Shown: piece after piece, positions 38,861 through 50,514 of the stretch
Position numbering within the stretch: the first letter of the stretch is position 1
Layout: each line of letters begins with the position of its first letter
Assembly: GCA_022113835.1 (NCBI GenBank)
Contig: JAILWY010000001.1
Location: forward strand, 16,484,501 to 16,548,500
Length of the DNA: 64,000 nucleotides
Reading direction: 5' to 3'
Source: Atopsyche davidsoni
Lineage: Eukaryota; Arthropoda; Insecta; Trichoptera; Hydrobiosidae
Notes under the pieces: generated by a model
The model's input: the letters and a program-made list of their open reading frames with translations, nothing else
Database searches by the model: none
What the model was told of the DNA's origin: nothing
Position numbers and translations under genes: made by a program

Positions 38861-41800
38861 TTCATATGTAGATTATGATTATTAAAAATTCTCACTAAAT
38901 TGCAGTGGCTCGTTAGCATAGTTGGATAAATGCACCGGCCATGAAAGCTTGGGGATGTGGGTTCGAATCCCTCACAAGTCACGATGATATTTTCTGAGAG
39001 TTTTCTTTAATCGTTTTCAATGTGTGAAAAAATATGCTTAATCACATAAACATACTAATACCTGCATGGGTAAATAAATACGCATCCTGATTAACATTAA
39101 TCCAATTTAATATAAATAGAATGGTGCGCGTCTCGGCTAAACATCAATAGATTTTAAAAATAATAATAACCATATTTGGATATAAAAATGCTTCACTTGT
39201 TACTTTAATTAAGTCCAGTGTTTGCAAATCATTAAATATTGATTAGCCTGGGCATATTGGTTCATATGTAGATTATGATTATTAAAAATTCTCACTAAAT
39301 TGCAGTGGCTCGTTAGCATAGTTGGATAAATGCACCGGCCATGAAAGCTTGGGGATGTGGGTTCGAATCCCTCACAAGTCACGATGATATTTTCTGAGAG
39401 TTTTCTTTAATCGTTTTCAATGTGTGAAAAAATATGCTTAATCACATAAACATACTAATACCTGCATGGGTAAATAAATACGCATCCTGATTAACATTAA
39501 TCCAATTTAATATAAATAGAATGGTGCGCGTCTCGGCTAAACATCAATAGATTTTAAAAATAATAATAACCATATTTGGATATAAAAATGCTTCACTTGT
39601 TACTTTAATTAAGTCCAGTGTTTGCAAATCATTAAATATTGATTAGCCTGGGCATATTGGTTCATATGTAGATTATGATTATTAAAAATTCTCACTAAAT
39701 TGCAGTGGCTCGTTAGCATAGTTGGATAAATGCACCGGCCATGAAAGCTTGGGGATGTGGGTTCGAATCCCTCACAAGTCACGATGATATTTTCTGAGAG
39801 TTTTCTTTAATCGTTTTCAATGTGTGAAAAAATATGCTTAATCACATAAACATACTAATACCTGCATGGGTAAATAAATACGCATCCTGATTAACATTAA
39901 TCCAATTTAATATAAATAGAATGGTGCGCGTCTCGGCTAAACATCAATAGATTTTAAAAATAATAATAACCATATTTGGATATAAAAATGCTTCACTTGT
40001 TACTTTAATTAAGTCCAGTGTTTGCAAATCATTAAATATTGATTAGCCTGGGCATATTGGTTCATATGTAGATTATGATTATTAAAAATTCTCACTAAAT
40101 TGCAGTGGCTCGTTAGCATAGTTGGATAAATGCACCGGCCATGAAAGCTTGGGGATGTGGGTTCGAATCCCTCACAAGTCACGATGATATTTTCTGAGAG
40201 TTTTCTTTAATCGTTTTCAATGTGTGAAAAAATATGCTTAATCACATAAACATACTAATACCTGCATGGGTAAATAAATACGCATCCTGATTAACATTAA
40301 TCCAATTTAATATAAATAGAATGGTGCGCGTCTCGGCTAAACATCAATAGATTTTAAAAATAATAATAACCATATTTGGATATAAAAATGCTTCACTTGT
40401 TACTTTAATTAAGTCCAGTGTTTGCAAATCATTAAATATTGATTAGCCTGGGCATATTGGTTCATATGTAGATTATGATTATTAAAAATTCTCACTAAAT
40501 TGCAGTGGCTCGTTAGCATAGTTGGATAAATGCACCGGCCATGAAAGCTTGGGGATGTGGGTTCGAATCCCTCACAAGTCACGATGATATTTTCTGAGAG
40601 TTTTCTTTAATCGTTTTCAATGTGTGAAAAAATATGCTTAATCACATAAACATACTAATACCTGCATGGGTAAATAAATACGCATCCTGATTAACATTAA
40701 TCCAATTTAATATAAATAGAATGGTGCGCGTCTCGGCTAAACATCAATAGATTTTAAAAATAATAATAACCATATTTGGATATAAAAATGCTTCACTTGT
40801 TACTTTAATTAAGTCCAGTGTTTGCAAATCATTAAATATTGATTAGCCTGGGCATATTGGTTCATATGTAGATTATGATTATTAAAAATTCTCACTAAAT
40901 TGCAGTGGCTCGTTAGCATAGTTGGATAAATGCACCGGCCATGAAAGCTTGGGGATGTGGGTTCGAATCCCTCACAAGTCACGATGATATTTTCTGAGAG
41001 TTTTCTTTAATCGTTTTCAATGTGTGAAAAAATATGCTTAATCACATAAACATACTAATACCTGCATGGGTAAATAAATACGCATCCTGATTAACATTAA
41101 TCCAATTTAATATAAATAGAATGGTGCGCGTCTCGGCTAAACATCAATAGATTTTAAAAATAATAATAACCATATTTGGATATAAAAATGCTTCACTTGT
41201 TACTTTAATTAAGTCCAGTGTTTGCAAATCATTAAATATTGATTAGCCTGGGCATATTGGTTCATATGTAGATTATGATTATTAAAAATTCTCACTAAAT
41301 TGCAGTGGCTCGTTAGCATAGTTGGATAAATGCACCGGCCATGAAAGCTTGGGGATGTGGGTTCGAATCCCTCACAAGTCACGATGATATTTTCTGAGAG
41401 TTTTCTTTAATCGTTTTCAATGTGTGAAAAAATATGCTTAATCACATAAACATACTAATACCTGCATGGGTAAATAAATACGCATCCTGATTAACATTAA
41501 TCCAATTTAATATAAATAGAATGGTGCGCGTCTCGGCTAAACATCAATAGATTTTAAAAATAATAATAACCATATTTGGATATAAAAATGCTTCACTTGT
41601 TACTTTAATTAAGTCCAGTGTTTGCAAATCATTAAATATTGATTAGCCTGGGCATATTGGTTCATATGTAGATTATGATTATTAAAAATTCTCACTAAAT
41701 TGCAGTGGCTCGTTAGCATAGTTGGATAAATGCACCGGCCATGAAAGCTTGGGGATGTGGGTTCGAATCCCTCACAAGTCACGATGATATTTTCTGAGAG

Positions 41801-42645
41801 TTTTCTTTAATCGTTTTCAATGTGTGAAAAAATATGCTTAATCACATAAACATACTAATACCTGCATGGGTAAATAAATACGCATCCTGATTAACATTAA
41901 TCCAATTTAATATAAATAGAATGGTGCGCGTCTCGGCTAAACATCAATAGATTTTAAAAATAATAATAACCATATTTGGATATAAAAATGCTTCACTTGT
42001 TACTTTAATGAAGTCCAGTGTTTGCAAATCATTAAATATTGATTAGCCTGGGCATATTGGTTCATATGTAGATTATGATTATTAAAAATTCTCACTAAAT
42101 TGCAGTGGCTCGTTAGCATAGTTGGATAAATGCACCGGCCATGAAAGCTTGGGGATGTGGGTTCGAATCCCTCACAAGTCACGATGATATTTTCTGAGAG
42201 TTTTCTTTAATCGTTTTCAATGTGTGAAAAAATATGCTTAATCACATAAACATACTAATACCTGCATGGGTAAATAAATACGCATCCTGATTAACATTAA
42301 TCCAATTTAATATAAATAGAATGGTGCGCGTCTCGGCTAAACATCAATAGATTTTAAAAATAATAATAACCATATTTGGATATAAAAATGCTTCACTTGT
42401 TACTTTAATTAAGTCCAGTGTTTGCAAATCATTAAATATTGATTAGCCTGGGCATATTGGTTCATATGTAGATTATGATTATTAAAAATTCTCACTAAAT
42501 TGCAGTGGCTCGTTAGCATAGTTGGATAAATGCACCGGCCATGAAAGCTTGGGGATGTGGGTTCGAATCCCTCACAAGTCACGATGATATTTTCTGAGAG
42601 TTTTCTTTAATCGTTTTCAATGTGTGAAAAAATATGCTTAATCAC
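38861..42645 (-). repeat. Tandem array of the same 400-bp unit, right arm in inverse orientation (nine full units plus 185 bases)
   Basis: TTCATATGTAGATTATG recurs at 38861, 39261, 39661, 40061, 40461, 40861, 41261, 41661, 42061 and 42461, again with a period of 400. The sequence is the reverse complement of the left-arm unit. One clear base change is visible (42010, G for T); it also removes a stop and creates a spurious 60-codon open frame. The last unit breaks off inside AATCACATAAA. With the left arm it forms a palindrome of about 2.5 kb per side plus an unpaired 1.3 kb excess on the right. Confidence 0.97.
38907..38980 (+). pseudogene. tRNA-like core, right-arm orientation (ten copies)
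   Basis: Copies start at 38907, 39307, 39707, 40107, 40507, 40907, 41307, 41707, 42107 and 42507, each 74 nt. The sequence is the same as in the left arm but reads on the plus strand. If the A and B boxes work, transcripts would run rightward through the CAAGTCACGATGATATTTTC block. No T-run that would clearly stop polymerase III follows closely; the next TTTT is about 27 bases downstream (TTTTCTTTAATCG). Confidence 0.8.
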
Positions 42646-42657
42646 ATAAATGAGGGC
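42646..42657. repeat. Right copy of the 12-bp direct repeat flanking the array
   Basis: ATAAATGAGGGC again. The first five bases (ATAAA) also belong to the 400-bp unit, so only TGAGGGC is independent of it. It may be a target-site duplication, or a repair joint guided by the ATAAA microhomology. Confidence 0.55.
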
Positions 42658-45600
42658 GGAAAGGCTTTACGCAAAAAAACATAGAAAAATGAGCCGACAT
42701 TCTTAACCTCCAAGATTATGAAAACTTGCCCCTTTGTACCGGATAAATTAGAGCAGACGTTTGTCTCTATTCTAAGCTGAAGTGTCTAGAACTCTAATGA
42801 AGATTAATGCGTCAGACCTTTGCAGGAATAAAAAAGGCCAGAAACTTTTAAATATGTCAGCATAATAGAGACGAATGCATCGCGCTTTCCACAACTAAAT
42901 GGCAGAACTGAATCTCAATATTATATAATCAGTGCTCCGGTATTCAAAATAGAAACTCAAAAGTCCCTTTTTTATTTGTTTATATTCATCTGTGTTAAAT
43001 CATTTATTTTAGAAATAATAAAAATATTTTTTAAATTATAAGCATCCAGAAGAATGCGTTCGTAAATTATATAATAAGGAAATAGACGAACATGTTAAGG
43101 AGTTCTACTACGATAAGTCTTCACATCTACAGAATCAAAAGGAACCTCAGTCCATACTGAATATCTAATAAATCTTAACTCAAAAAAAAATCTAAACATG
43201 TGATGAAACGGTATTCAATTTCATTAACTAACGAAATTGCCTCTAGGTTTTAAATTGTCCGCAAATCGTAAATAATCTTTGCAGGGAAAAACACCCACCA
43301 AAAAGATTAATGTTTTTTTATGATTTCTTTGCACACAGAATAAATATTGGGAGTGCTTTTAATCAAACACAGCCGTTATTGCATCTTAATAATAACTTTT
43401 CTTGCTTGTTTGTGTCGTTATTTTAAAGCCACCCGTTTTATTTTTTAATTTTTTAGACAAGCTGGGATTCTTTCATTCCTGTTTAATCAAATATTAAACT
43501 CACATAAAGTTTCGCTGTTTTTTTTAAATTATTATTATTATATTATTATAAATAAGAAAACCTTAGATTAAAAATTAGTTTGAAAATTTAAAAAAAATGG
43601 AATGGTTTTATAAATTATCCTTATTGAGTTTTGATAAAACTTCAATAATTATTATAATGAAGAAATATATAGAAACACTTGGCTAAGAAATTGAATAACT
43701 ACAATCTTTAGTTTTAACACTTTCTTATTAGAAAAGGGTTTCCTTGTGTATCTGTTACAAAAATGAACCGTTGAGACGCAACAAATAGAATTCTCAAACT
43801 CTTTCATGCCGTAATCAAAGGGACTTCCAGCCCTGCTCCATCCCTTACAGAGTTGCTTGTTTTTTTGCCCCCGCCCCCGGCGCTCCTCCCTGCGACTTTT
43901 GTCCCTTGTAGTTTATATTTTTTATAAGTTTATCCTCTCCCGGCAGCCGCTTTCGTTTCCGTAAGGAATTCAAATAAGTGGCTGGCAGAATCCATCACTC
44001 GTGTAATTTCTATTGTTTCAGACATATATTGCATTTTTCGACTGTCGGAGGCTCGCAATGGCGGTGCTGCCTCGCGTGTGTCTGGTGTAGGAGCGATCCC
44101 CTCGATAGTGACTCAGGTGGAAAATAAATTGCTGCTGCGAAACTGTAACTTATAGGTTACTGTAACACTTAAACTATATTCTTCCTAAGCGTTTACGAGG
44201 CGGGTATTTTTTAAATTTACATTTTACGTGTATTTAAAATTATTTATTTAATTAAACTTTGTTTTGCTTTCTTTGGTTTACTTTATTGTGCTTCAAATAA
44301 AACTAATTGTAACTCACTGTCTTTGCGTCAGGAATACCGAGACAATCAGAATCCATTTGTCCTGAATAAACCTCACTGAATATCATCAAGATAGTTTGAT
44401 GATATTTCGACAAAGAGAAGAAATTTGCACTTTCATTTTTAAAGTATTATTTAAAAATAATTATAGATGATAAATTGACAATTTCAAAAAACGTTTATAT
44501 CCAAACATAAATATCTAATTGATGTTGATACGTTTATTTGCCAGCCAGTATATTATCTTATTAATTATACTAAGAATAATACTTACTCCATTAGTGAACC
44601 CTTGTTTTTGAATACCATTTACATTGCAAATGTGATATACTGTAATTTAATCAAGTAACACCGTTTAGAAATTTGAAAAGTCAGCATTCAGTTCAAACAC
44701 TCGTACAGCAACTCGAGCTTCTCGCAGCCCGGGACTGTTCTGCTTCAGTCTAACCCGAAGTGTTTTGTGAAATTGACCTGGATCACTGCTTCCGAGATGG
44801 CGGGAGCTTTGCAATATTAGAACATGCATTTTAAATATTATAAGCGCCACTTCCGACGTTTCAGAGCGCACTGCCTTACAAGTCGGGCGCCTGGCTCATC
44901 GGGGATGCAAAACAACGGTGTTTGCAAGCCCCGAAGGAAACTTTGTGTATACATTAATAGTAATATTTGAAAAATATTTAATTAAAAAACTTTATATTTC
45001 GTGTAACGTGGAGTTTAAAAATTCACTTGGTGAAACTTTATACTCGGCAAACGATAGAATATAAAATTGACTTTTAAAAAACTCATTGATTTGATCGACA
45101 AATATGATTACGAAATGAGTAATCGAGTCGCAAAACGAATAGTATTATATTATTGTTTTTAATAATAGAAACCAATTGACTTTCAAAAAGGCAGAAATAT
45201 ACGTTACACTAGAGCAGGCTTAGTTTTTTAAAGCATGATGACTCAAAATACATGTCTAGAAACAAAATGTCAATGTTGAAACCATATTTATTTATTTAGA
45301 ATAAATAACCGTAATGAATAAATCAATATCATTTTTTCTTTAAGAGAAAACTTCGTAATTTTAGTTTGAAATTTTAATTATTTTTCCACCAAAGTTTTGA
45401 ATTCAGAAGTGTTGAAAGCATTTTCTAACTAAAAAACATTGCTTATAAAGTTTTTCCGATAATTTAAAAACAAAATATTATCCTAAATTTTCAATAAAGG
45501 TTTAATTAATACATATTTTATAGTCAGACACAATTAAAAGATCATAAAATATGACAGCATAGTCCATTCAAATCCTACACAAATAATATTTTCGTTAAAA

Positions 45601-45748
45601 ATGTTTATTCTTATTTCAATGTTTATAAAAATGTTTCAAGAGCTGACTTATCTTCCTGAAGATTTCAACGGAGCAAGTTGGTGAAATTAGTAGCAAAAAA
45701 GAAATTTTGAAACGAATTGTGTCTAATCGTGCATTTCTTTCATTTCAG
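42658..45748. other. Non-coding between the array and the candidate exon
   Basis: Islands at about 43840-44110 and 44680-44940. A weak acceptor (TATTGTTTCAG, ending about 44021) opens a 22-codon frame that is not recognised. Nothing else is seen. Confidence 0.4.
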
Positions 45749-45917
45749 ATTCCCCGCGGATCGGTACGACCTTCTTAAGTCACCACCATCGTTGCTCGAC
45801 CACCGCGCGCGTGGTGGCCTGCCCGAGCGAGCCCAAGTGTTGTAAAGTGGTTAGTATCTCGTCTCGCACAACCCCCCGACACGGGCCGAGTGGACTCGCC
45901 CGCACCCCGGCGGGGAG
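45749..45917 (+). other. Candidate exon (5' UTR exon of TMTC or part of another gene)
   Basis: A strong acceptor (TTTCTTTCATTTCAG, ending 45748) opens a GC-rich block unlike its AT-rich neighbours, and a GAG|GTAATT donor follows at 45918. Two frames are open. One runs from 45750 for about 31 codons to a TAA at 45842. The other stays open across the whole block and stops at the donor. Neither translation is recognised. It lies 1.8 kb upstream of the TMTC start on the same strand, so a spliced 5' UTR exon is the simplest reading. A terminal exon of a gene lying further left is the alternative. GC-rich sequence gives open frames by chance, so coding status is unproven. Confidence 0.35.
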
Positions 45918-47219
45918 GTAATTAGACCGGACTTGTAATTCGATGAGTAATCAACATGCCAACTATGGATTGAGTATAACCGTAATTCTGCTTCGCAAGA
46001 TACCCAAAATAAGAAATACCTATAAAAATAAATAGAGAAAAATTAATGTGAAGAAACATCACTTTGGCGAAAACATACATTTCTCATATAGGTTAAAAAT
46101 GTGGGTTCGTTTCTTAAAGTTATTTTGAATTGATTTAAAAGATACTCATTAAAATATTTCTTCAATTTATTTTTATAATTTGTTGCTCTTTTTTTTTTTT
46201 TAATAAAAAAATTTGCTCAAATAATAAAATAAACATTATTCAAATTTAATTTTATTTTGATCCTGCCCTAAAAAAAATTGCCACGTAAATAACATATATA
46301 TCTACGTTCTCCGCTTATTAAATTATAGTAAACGTTCAGTTTATGTTAAAATATAGCCAATAGCCGTGGTTGAAAAAAAGTCATCATTTATAATAAAACT
46401 ACTAGGAATCACTACTACCCACAAAAACACCAAAAAGTCAAAACAAACTTCAAGTCTGTATACCGTGCACAGAAGTAAAGTATTCGGGTCAATCCCTGTG
46501 CCAAATTACAAAACAAGTTTTACATAATATTATCTTTAAAACAAAAAATTCTATGCATTCATATCTTTATATTTAAATTGAGGCATACTGTTTAAGTCGG
46601 GATGTGTTTATTTGGATCACATTTAAATTCATGTTAATGAAATTATAAAATAATTTCAAATGATTTATCGAATAATTTACCCAATAGGTTTGCTTTTCAA
46701 ATTTAAAAATAAAATAAGGATCAATAATGTCATGGCCTTCTTTTAGACTGCTAAGTATTGCAGATGATAACTATTGGATTTCGGGAATTCCTAGTTTGAT
46801 TTCACGTACGATTTAGCAATGCTGTTTTTAAACCTGTAAAGTTTAATAACTCACATTTTTAAAAGATCCAGTGAGGATATTCATTTATAGACCTTATAGT
46901 GTTCGCGTGGTGGGCTGGTCTCCAGGTGCATTTCAACTCACTAATCCAGAAAAGAATATAGCATTTGAGACGATCATTTAACTAATAAATTATCAAAATA
47001 AAAAAAATTGAATTCTAAGTATCATACGCAGGTTTGTTAGCTTGTTTTTCAAGACTTAAAATATTATTTTAGTTTTTTTTGTATATTCGGGCCAGAATCG
47101 CAATGAGGCAAAGTCACCCCTTGTTACTTAAAACAATACACAATGCGGGATGAGTTTTCCCCTTAGCCTTTTTAGTATATAGCGTGTAATATTTCACTCA
47201 GCATCTCTATGCTTTTGCG
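45918..47219. other. Non-coding, AT-rich, upstream of TMTC
   Basis: No islands or known elements. A GGGTCAATCCC-like B-box resemblance near 46490 lies inside a short GCACAG/CTGTGC inverted pair and is probably chance. Confidence 0.4.
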
Positions 47220-47762
47220 CCATTGTTGAGACTCCAGCCGTAATTTTTACGATGATTTTTTATGGGCGGGCATTCGGAGCACTCGGCGAGCTGCGCGGGT
47301 CCCGCCGGAGGATTTTCAGTATTTCGAGAATTATTTTATGTCCCCCGTAAAATTTATATAAAAATTAATATATCAGATAAAAATAAAAGTAAATATTATC
47401 AGCTGCGTCGTAAACGTGACCATAATTTTTTTTTTATTTCAGTGTTTCACATAATATAAAATGAAAAAAATTAAACTTTAAGTGAATTCCCGATAAACAG
47501 CGCTAATAAAAAAAAACAATTTTGGGATCATTTAAGCGATATTTTTAAAATTTAAATGTGCTTAAATATATGCTTCAATAAGGTATATGGATAAAATACT
47601 CTAAGTGTTATATAAAATATGTGTTTTCTTACAAGACATTTGACAGTATAAATCTTTAAAATAAAGTGATATTGGATTGAAGATGAGATCGCAGTGTTTC
47701 GATGAACTGTAAGGGAGCTCACGTAGCGTGGCGTGCGAGCCGGTAGGGAAGTCCGCTGCAGG
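47220..47762 (+). promoter_or_regulatory. Probable TMTC 5' UTR and promoter-proximal region
   Basis: The 540 bases before the TMTC start hold a short GC-rich patch (about 47260-47320) containing GGGCGGG and several CpGs, then AT-rich sequence, then a GC-rich leader from about 47715 into the ATG. Two alternatives are visible. Transcription may start in this region. Alternatively, an upstream non-coding exon may splice in at a pyrimidine-rich acceptor ending at 47635 (TTTTCTTACAAG). Neither can be decided from sequence alone. Confidence 0.3.
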
Positions 47763-48040
47763 ATGAAGCGCCGGCCGCTGCCCACGGTGCGCGAGGAGAA
47801 GGCGTCCCCGCCGGGCGAGGGCGCGCTGTACGCGCTCGTGGCTCTCGTGTCTCTGGCGTGCTATGCCAACGCGCTGCCCGGCGACTTCGTGCACGACGAC
47901 ATCCCCGCCGTGACGCTCAACAGGGACGTGCTCGCGCAGAACCCCATAGGGCACCTCTTCAGGAACGACTTCTGGGGCACGCCCATGGCGGACATCAACA
48001 GCCACAAGTCCTACCGCCCGCTCACCACGCTCACATTCAG
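47763..48040 (+). CDS. TMTC1: TMTC-family protein, first coding exon (N-terminus)
   Basis: Encodes about 93 residues of the N-terminus of a transmembrane and tetratricopeptide-repeat protein. TMTC proteins are multipass ER O-mannosyltransferases that act on cadherin domains. Visible: a basic cytosolic leader (residues 1-19); one hydrophobic helix (about 20-38, rich in A/L/V); a luminal DFVHDD segment at 41-46 with the paired acids typical of the first luminal loop; NDFWGTPM at 68-75; and the family hallmark HKSYRPLTTLTF at 81-92. The ATG at 47763 is chosen because the open frame upstream has no other ATG. The exon ends in phase 2 (AG of a split Arg codon) at a GTAAGC donor. The TPR repeats and the remaining membrane helices lie beyond the window. 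The exon is GC-rich against AT-rich surroundings. NDFWGTPM and FVHDD favour TMTC1 over TMTC2, but the paralogue call is tentative; the family call is firm. Confidence 0.9.
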
Positions 48041-48046
48041 GTAAGC
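48041..48046 (+). other. 5' splice site of TMTC exon 1
   Basis: GTAAGC directly follows the coding sequence ending in TTCAG. Reading through it gives an immediate in-frame TAA (48042-48044), which supports a real exon end. The expected next residues of the family (an Arg completed by the next exon, then a loop and helix) are not found in the following 16 kb. Confidence 0.85.
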
Positions 48047-50457
48047 CGGCCAATTATTATATTAGGTTTTGAATCATTTTCATTCTTGGATGAATGAACA
48101 TGAAATCCAGAAAGAAATCCTCAAAGATAGACGACGCGACGGACGATTACAATATAACACAGCTAAGCTCCCGAGATCGAAGTAAATCTTACCCTGTTTC
48201 ATGTTTTGAAATAAAATACTAAGTATGTGCTTCCTAATAGTATAGTTTTTGTATTTCCAGCTAAACAATTTTGTAACATTATTTAAAATAGGTTTTGTTA
48301 TTATCACTAAATGGTAACAAAACCAGACCGAAGCTTTAGTGTGGAAAAATTCCTTCAAAAGGATGCAAATAATTTCTAAATAAACATTTTCCCCCTCCAC
48401 CAGCTTTCTGCTTTTAGCGGTTCAGCTATAACTAACGTTGTAAAACAAACTTGTTTTATTTGAGAATATTTAATGGGTTATATTTCAGTGGTACTTTTTA
48501 GTTCATTATTAGTTGTCAGAGCTATGTGTTTTCTCTTGTCATCTTTGCTAAATCGTCGTTAGTGTTAAGTTCTTACAGTTGAGAAAAATAATATTTCAAC
48601 GGTAAGCTGTTATGTAAAGCTCTCGAGCTACTTTATTTAGTGTGCTCGCTTTTTGACTCAAAAACGTATTTTTTATTATATATGAAAATACTAAAACGTT
48701 TTATTTAATTACTAATCTTTAATTGGATCTATTCTGCCTAACAAAGAAAAATATTTTCATGGATAATTAGAAGGTGCAAGCACTTTGATATATATAATAT
48801 AACTTAATATGAGTTGATTTAGACTGCTGCTTGCTTACTTTTATCCGATTAAATATAGCCTAAGAATGATAATCCGCTGACATATTTACTCACGGAGCCT
48901 TCGATTGTGACTCCGGCCCGTGCCTCCTTCCCCCACCGGACTCCGAGGCAAGAACAGGAGACCGCGATCAATGCATTCTCTGGAAAAAAAATGGTTTCAC
49001 TTAAAGCACCAAGCAGATTACAAGAATTTTTGTTTGTAAGCACTTTCACTTTTCAAGGGCCGCTTTGGACAAACTAACTCCATTGAACCCCTTATAAGGC
49101 AAAAGCACTACCAACAAAGGTTATTCGTAATCTTTTAGCCATTCGACTATTGGTTTGTCTAATGACTTGCAGGTCATGGTAAAATTATAGCAATAAAATA
49201 TAACAAACTTCACGTTTCAGAGGTAGCCATTATTGTTAATTTTGTACACGTTGCAAAGGCAATGTGTACAAAAGGGTATCTTTATATCCTTTTGATAGTA
49301 GTGGCTTTAATTTTAAATAATTTCAGCAGTAGTTGATGGTAGATAAGCCGGCTCATTGTTTGATTCTGCTCAATTTCCTTCGCGGCGCGATGGCGAGGCG
49401 ACAAGTCCGCGCTTCCACTGCACCCGTGATCATATAGCATTTCAATATAGGAGCTTTATACCTATTGGTTCCATATAAAAATTAAATATTAACTCTTAAT
49501 AATATAAATCAATTACCTATGAAAATTCTCCAAAAATGGTATTTTTAAGTTACTATGTTGATTTTATGAATTAAATAAAATACATGACTACTAAGGTAAA
49601 AATTAAAATTAATAAAATTCACGAATCCCAAATTATTAAATTAGTAATGAACACTCATTTTTGACGATGTTTTAACCGTGATTTGTTCTTATTTTATGAA
49701 AATGAGATATTTCTCGCCTTTTAAAAGATTGAAAGAACTTTCCATTTGACATGAATATATTTAATCCATGATCATGTCAAATTTTCCTTAAGCATCAAAC
49801 TGGCTCATAGATTTAATGTTTCCGGTGGCATCTCTACGTAACATACTTGCACAGTGATTGTGTGACTATCACTAGTCGAGAAGAACCACTGTGTGAAAAA
49901 TGTTTCACAAAACTTGAAGGTAGACAAAGTTAATAAATACATTTATCTTTGTAATTCCGTCGGTTGACTTTGACAAAAGATGAGAGCTCTCACCTCTCGC
50001 CGCGCTGCTCTCCGTGGCACTCGGCGCCTCGACTGACACAAAAAGAATGGTCGGGGCTCATACTTTAAAATCAACATCTCTCTCTGACGTCCTTTTAAAC
50101 GTTACATCGGATAACGCCCTTGATCCTTTTTAAATTGAATGCCCCGTACCTGGGGATCTCGCCGAACGCCTTTTCCCGAGTACCCGCCACATTTCTTTTT
50201 TCAGATATACAAAAGTGTATTTAATATCATCCCCTTTTTTCAGAAGTAAAATGTGATTTGAAATTTATTTATTATGAGAAAAATTTTAAATTCAAATATT
50301 TTTACTATGATAATACATTTATACGCCTTTATTAAAAATAAAAATCAAAGTCCGAAAATGGGATATGTATTCATTCATCCTTCAAGTCAAAGTATACAAT
50401 GAAAAATATGCGCCTAAGGATTTTTGTCAAGTACTATATATTTATAAATATACTGTG

Positions 50458-50514
<57 letters not shown>

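Noticed and set aside
42000..42182. 60-codon open frame in one array unit
   Set aside because: Created by a single base change (42010) that removes a stop present in all other units.
36509..42580. Sixteen functional tRNA genes
   Set aside because: A and B boxes are intact, but T-stem and anticodon-stem mismatches and A at position 33 argue against charging and decoding. The cores sit inside a longer repeated unit, as in tRNA-derived SINEs.
36371..42645. CRISPR-like array
   Set aside because: The whole 400-bp unit repeats with no variable spacers, half the units are inverted, and the context is eukaryotic.
44022..44090. Exon after the TTGTTTCAG acceptor
   Set aside because: The 22-codon frame is unrecognised, has no convincing donor or poly(A) signal, and is short enough to occur by chance.
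47601..48053. 150-codon minus-strand open frame over the TMTC exon
   Set aside because: Shadow of the GC-rich TMTC exon; its translation is a His/Arg/Val-rich antisense pattern without family resemblance.
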